A stretch of DNA of 64,000 bases, taken from positions 1 through 64,000 of the forward strand of contig CAMRAC010000001.1 of the NCBI GenBank assembly GCA_947039955.1, read 5' to 3'. Positions 63,538 to 64,000 of the stretch are shown piece after piece. The translations under genes and the position numbers were made by a program. Within the stretch, counting starts at the first letter, position 1; each line of letters starts with the position of its first letter. The stretch is from an uncultured Mycoplasma sp. (GTDB lineage Bacteria; Bacillota_I; Bacilli_A; Mycoplasmatales; Metamycoplasmataceae). The notes beneath the pieces were generated by a model that saw nothing but the letters and a program-made list of their open reading frames with translations, had not been told where the DNA came from and made no database searches.

Positions 63538-64000
63538 ATGAATAAAGAAGACAAAGTAAAAACACCTAAAAAGAAAAATTGATTTTTAATCATATCCATA
63601 ATAATTCTTTTAGCTTTATTTGCAGTTTTCTTATACAGTATTTTCAAGACAAATGGAATCCAATTATCTCTAAGTGAATTTTGAGATAAATATGATTTAG
63701 TTGCTGCATCAACAACTGATGAAACTTACTTCTCATCTATTATTGTTACGGATTATCAAAGACTTATGCAAGTTACTTTTGTGCAAGATGGTGTTACACA
63801 AGGAACATACTTTGTTGGATTAGTTGATTCAACTTCTCCACTTTCAAAAGATCAATGACAAACAGCAATCACAAATGGTAAAGGTGCAAATGGTATTTAT
63901 TCAGGAACAGCTGTTGCTGAACAAAATGTATTTGTTACATTCTTATTTCAATTTGGACCGATATTATTAATCTTAGTAGTTACATTCTTCATTTACAGAT
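63538..64000 (+). CDS. ftsH: ATP-dependent zinc metalloprotease FtsH (5' part, runs off the window)
   Basis: The first 154 codons of a membrane protein after tilS. A basic N-terminus (KVKTPKKKNW) leads to TM1 (FLIISIIILLALFAVFLYSIF), then a ~100-residue extracytoplasmic domain (LSEFWDKYD..., VTFVQDGVTQGTYFVGL), then TM2 (VTFLFQFGPILLILVVTFFIY). This layout and the position after tilS are those of FtsH; the ATPase and HEXGH domains lie outside the window. AAGAGG lies 6 nt before the ATG. TGA Trp codons break the track. Confidence 0.88.

Overview
The window is a gene-dense, very AT-rich stretch of a wall-less Mollicute that reads UGA as tryptophan (genetic code 4). Many universally conserved proteins (DnaE, LepA, PcrA, PolC, LeuRS, FtsY, RecD2, FtsH) are interrupted in the supplied ORF track only at TGA. 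They become full length when TGA is read as Trp; TAA and TAG end the genes and TGG is rare. The gene set (no cell-wall genes, Cys-anchored lipoproteins, DnaE plus PolC, a stand-alone 5'-3' exonuclease instead of full PolA) fits Mycoplasma-type organisms. A leucyl-tRNA synthetase without the CP1 editing domain is known from Mycoplasma mobile, so a relative of that lineage is plausible but not proven. I re-joined the fragmented ORFs into 54 coding sequences. I saw no rRNA, tRNA, CRISPR array, insertion sequence or prophage, and no gene-free stretch longer than about 180 bp.

Layout. 0-4.2 kb (+): the 3' end of a Gln-rich repeat protein, dnaE, and a 5'-3' exonuclease. 4.2-6.7 kb (-): a small bitopic protein and lepA. 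6.7-8.4 kb (+): a phosphohexomutase-like protein lacking every catalytic motif. 8.4-13.8 kb (-): a tight operon of glycosyltransferase, RDD membrane protein, pcrA, and a membrane protein resembling a degenerate GGDEF-EAL protein. 13.8-15.2 kb (-): asnS. 15.3-22.9 kb (+): a lipoprotein, then dnaX-ebfC-recR-tmk-holB-rsmI and a HAD phosphatase. 22.9-28.8 kb: apt-pepF (-), an M42 aminopeptidase (+), an amino-acid permease (-) and a glutathione peroxidase-like gene (+). 28.8-31.4 kb: nagB-nagA (-) facing away from a cutC-like gene (+). 31.4-39.4 kb (-): ftsY-ylxM-pyrH-frr-cdsA and polC. 39.5-44.5 kb (+): surface and membrane genes (a lipoprotein, a multi-pass protein with 12 UGA codons, and an 858-residue leucine-rich-repeat surface protein). 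44.5-50.8 kb (-): two tandem M17 aminopeptidases, leuS and a MATE transporter. 50.9-52.1 kb (+): an unknown membrane-anchored protein. 52.2-59.3 kb (-): gmk-phosphatase-kinase-rsgA-rpe, an unknown protein with two HNH-like repeats, then tpiA-pfkA. 59.3-64 kb (+): recD2, a DEDDh exonuclease, pth, tilS and the start of ftsH.

How the genes fit together. The largest group is replication and repair (both replicative polymerases, tau and delta' clamp-loader subunits, RecR, PcrA, RecD2, two exonucleases). Translation and protein targeting are next (LepA, Frr, AsnRS, LeuRS, Pth, TilS, RsgA, FtsY/YlxM). A peptide-scavenging set (PepF, M42, two M17 enzymes, an APC permease) suits an organism that imports amino acids and peptides. 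GlcNAc use (NagA/NagB) feeds glycolysis (Pfk, Tpi).

Two themes stand out. Several proteins keep a recognisable fold but have lost catalytic residues or whole domains (the phosphohexomutase-like protein, the GGDEF/EAL-like protein, the HNH-like repeats, the PolC PHP domain, the LeuRS editing domain). Also, many first genes of transcription units carry a TATAAT-type -10 box only 6-10 nt before the start codon and no Shine-Dalgarno, which implies leaderless mRNAs.
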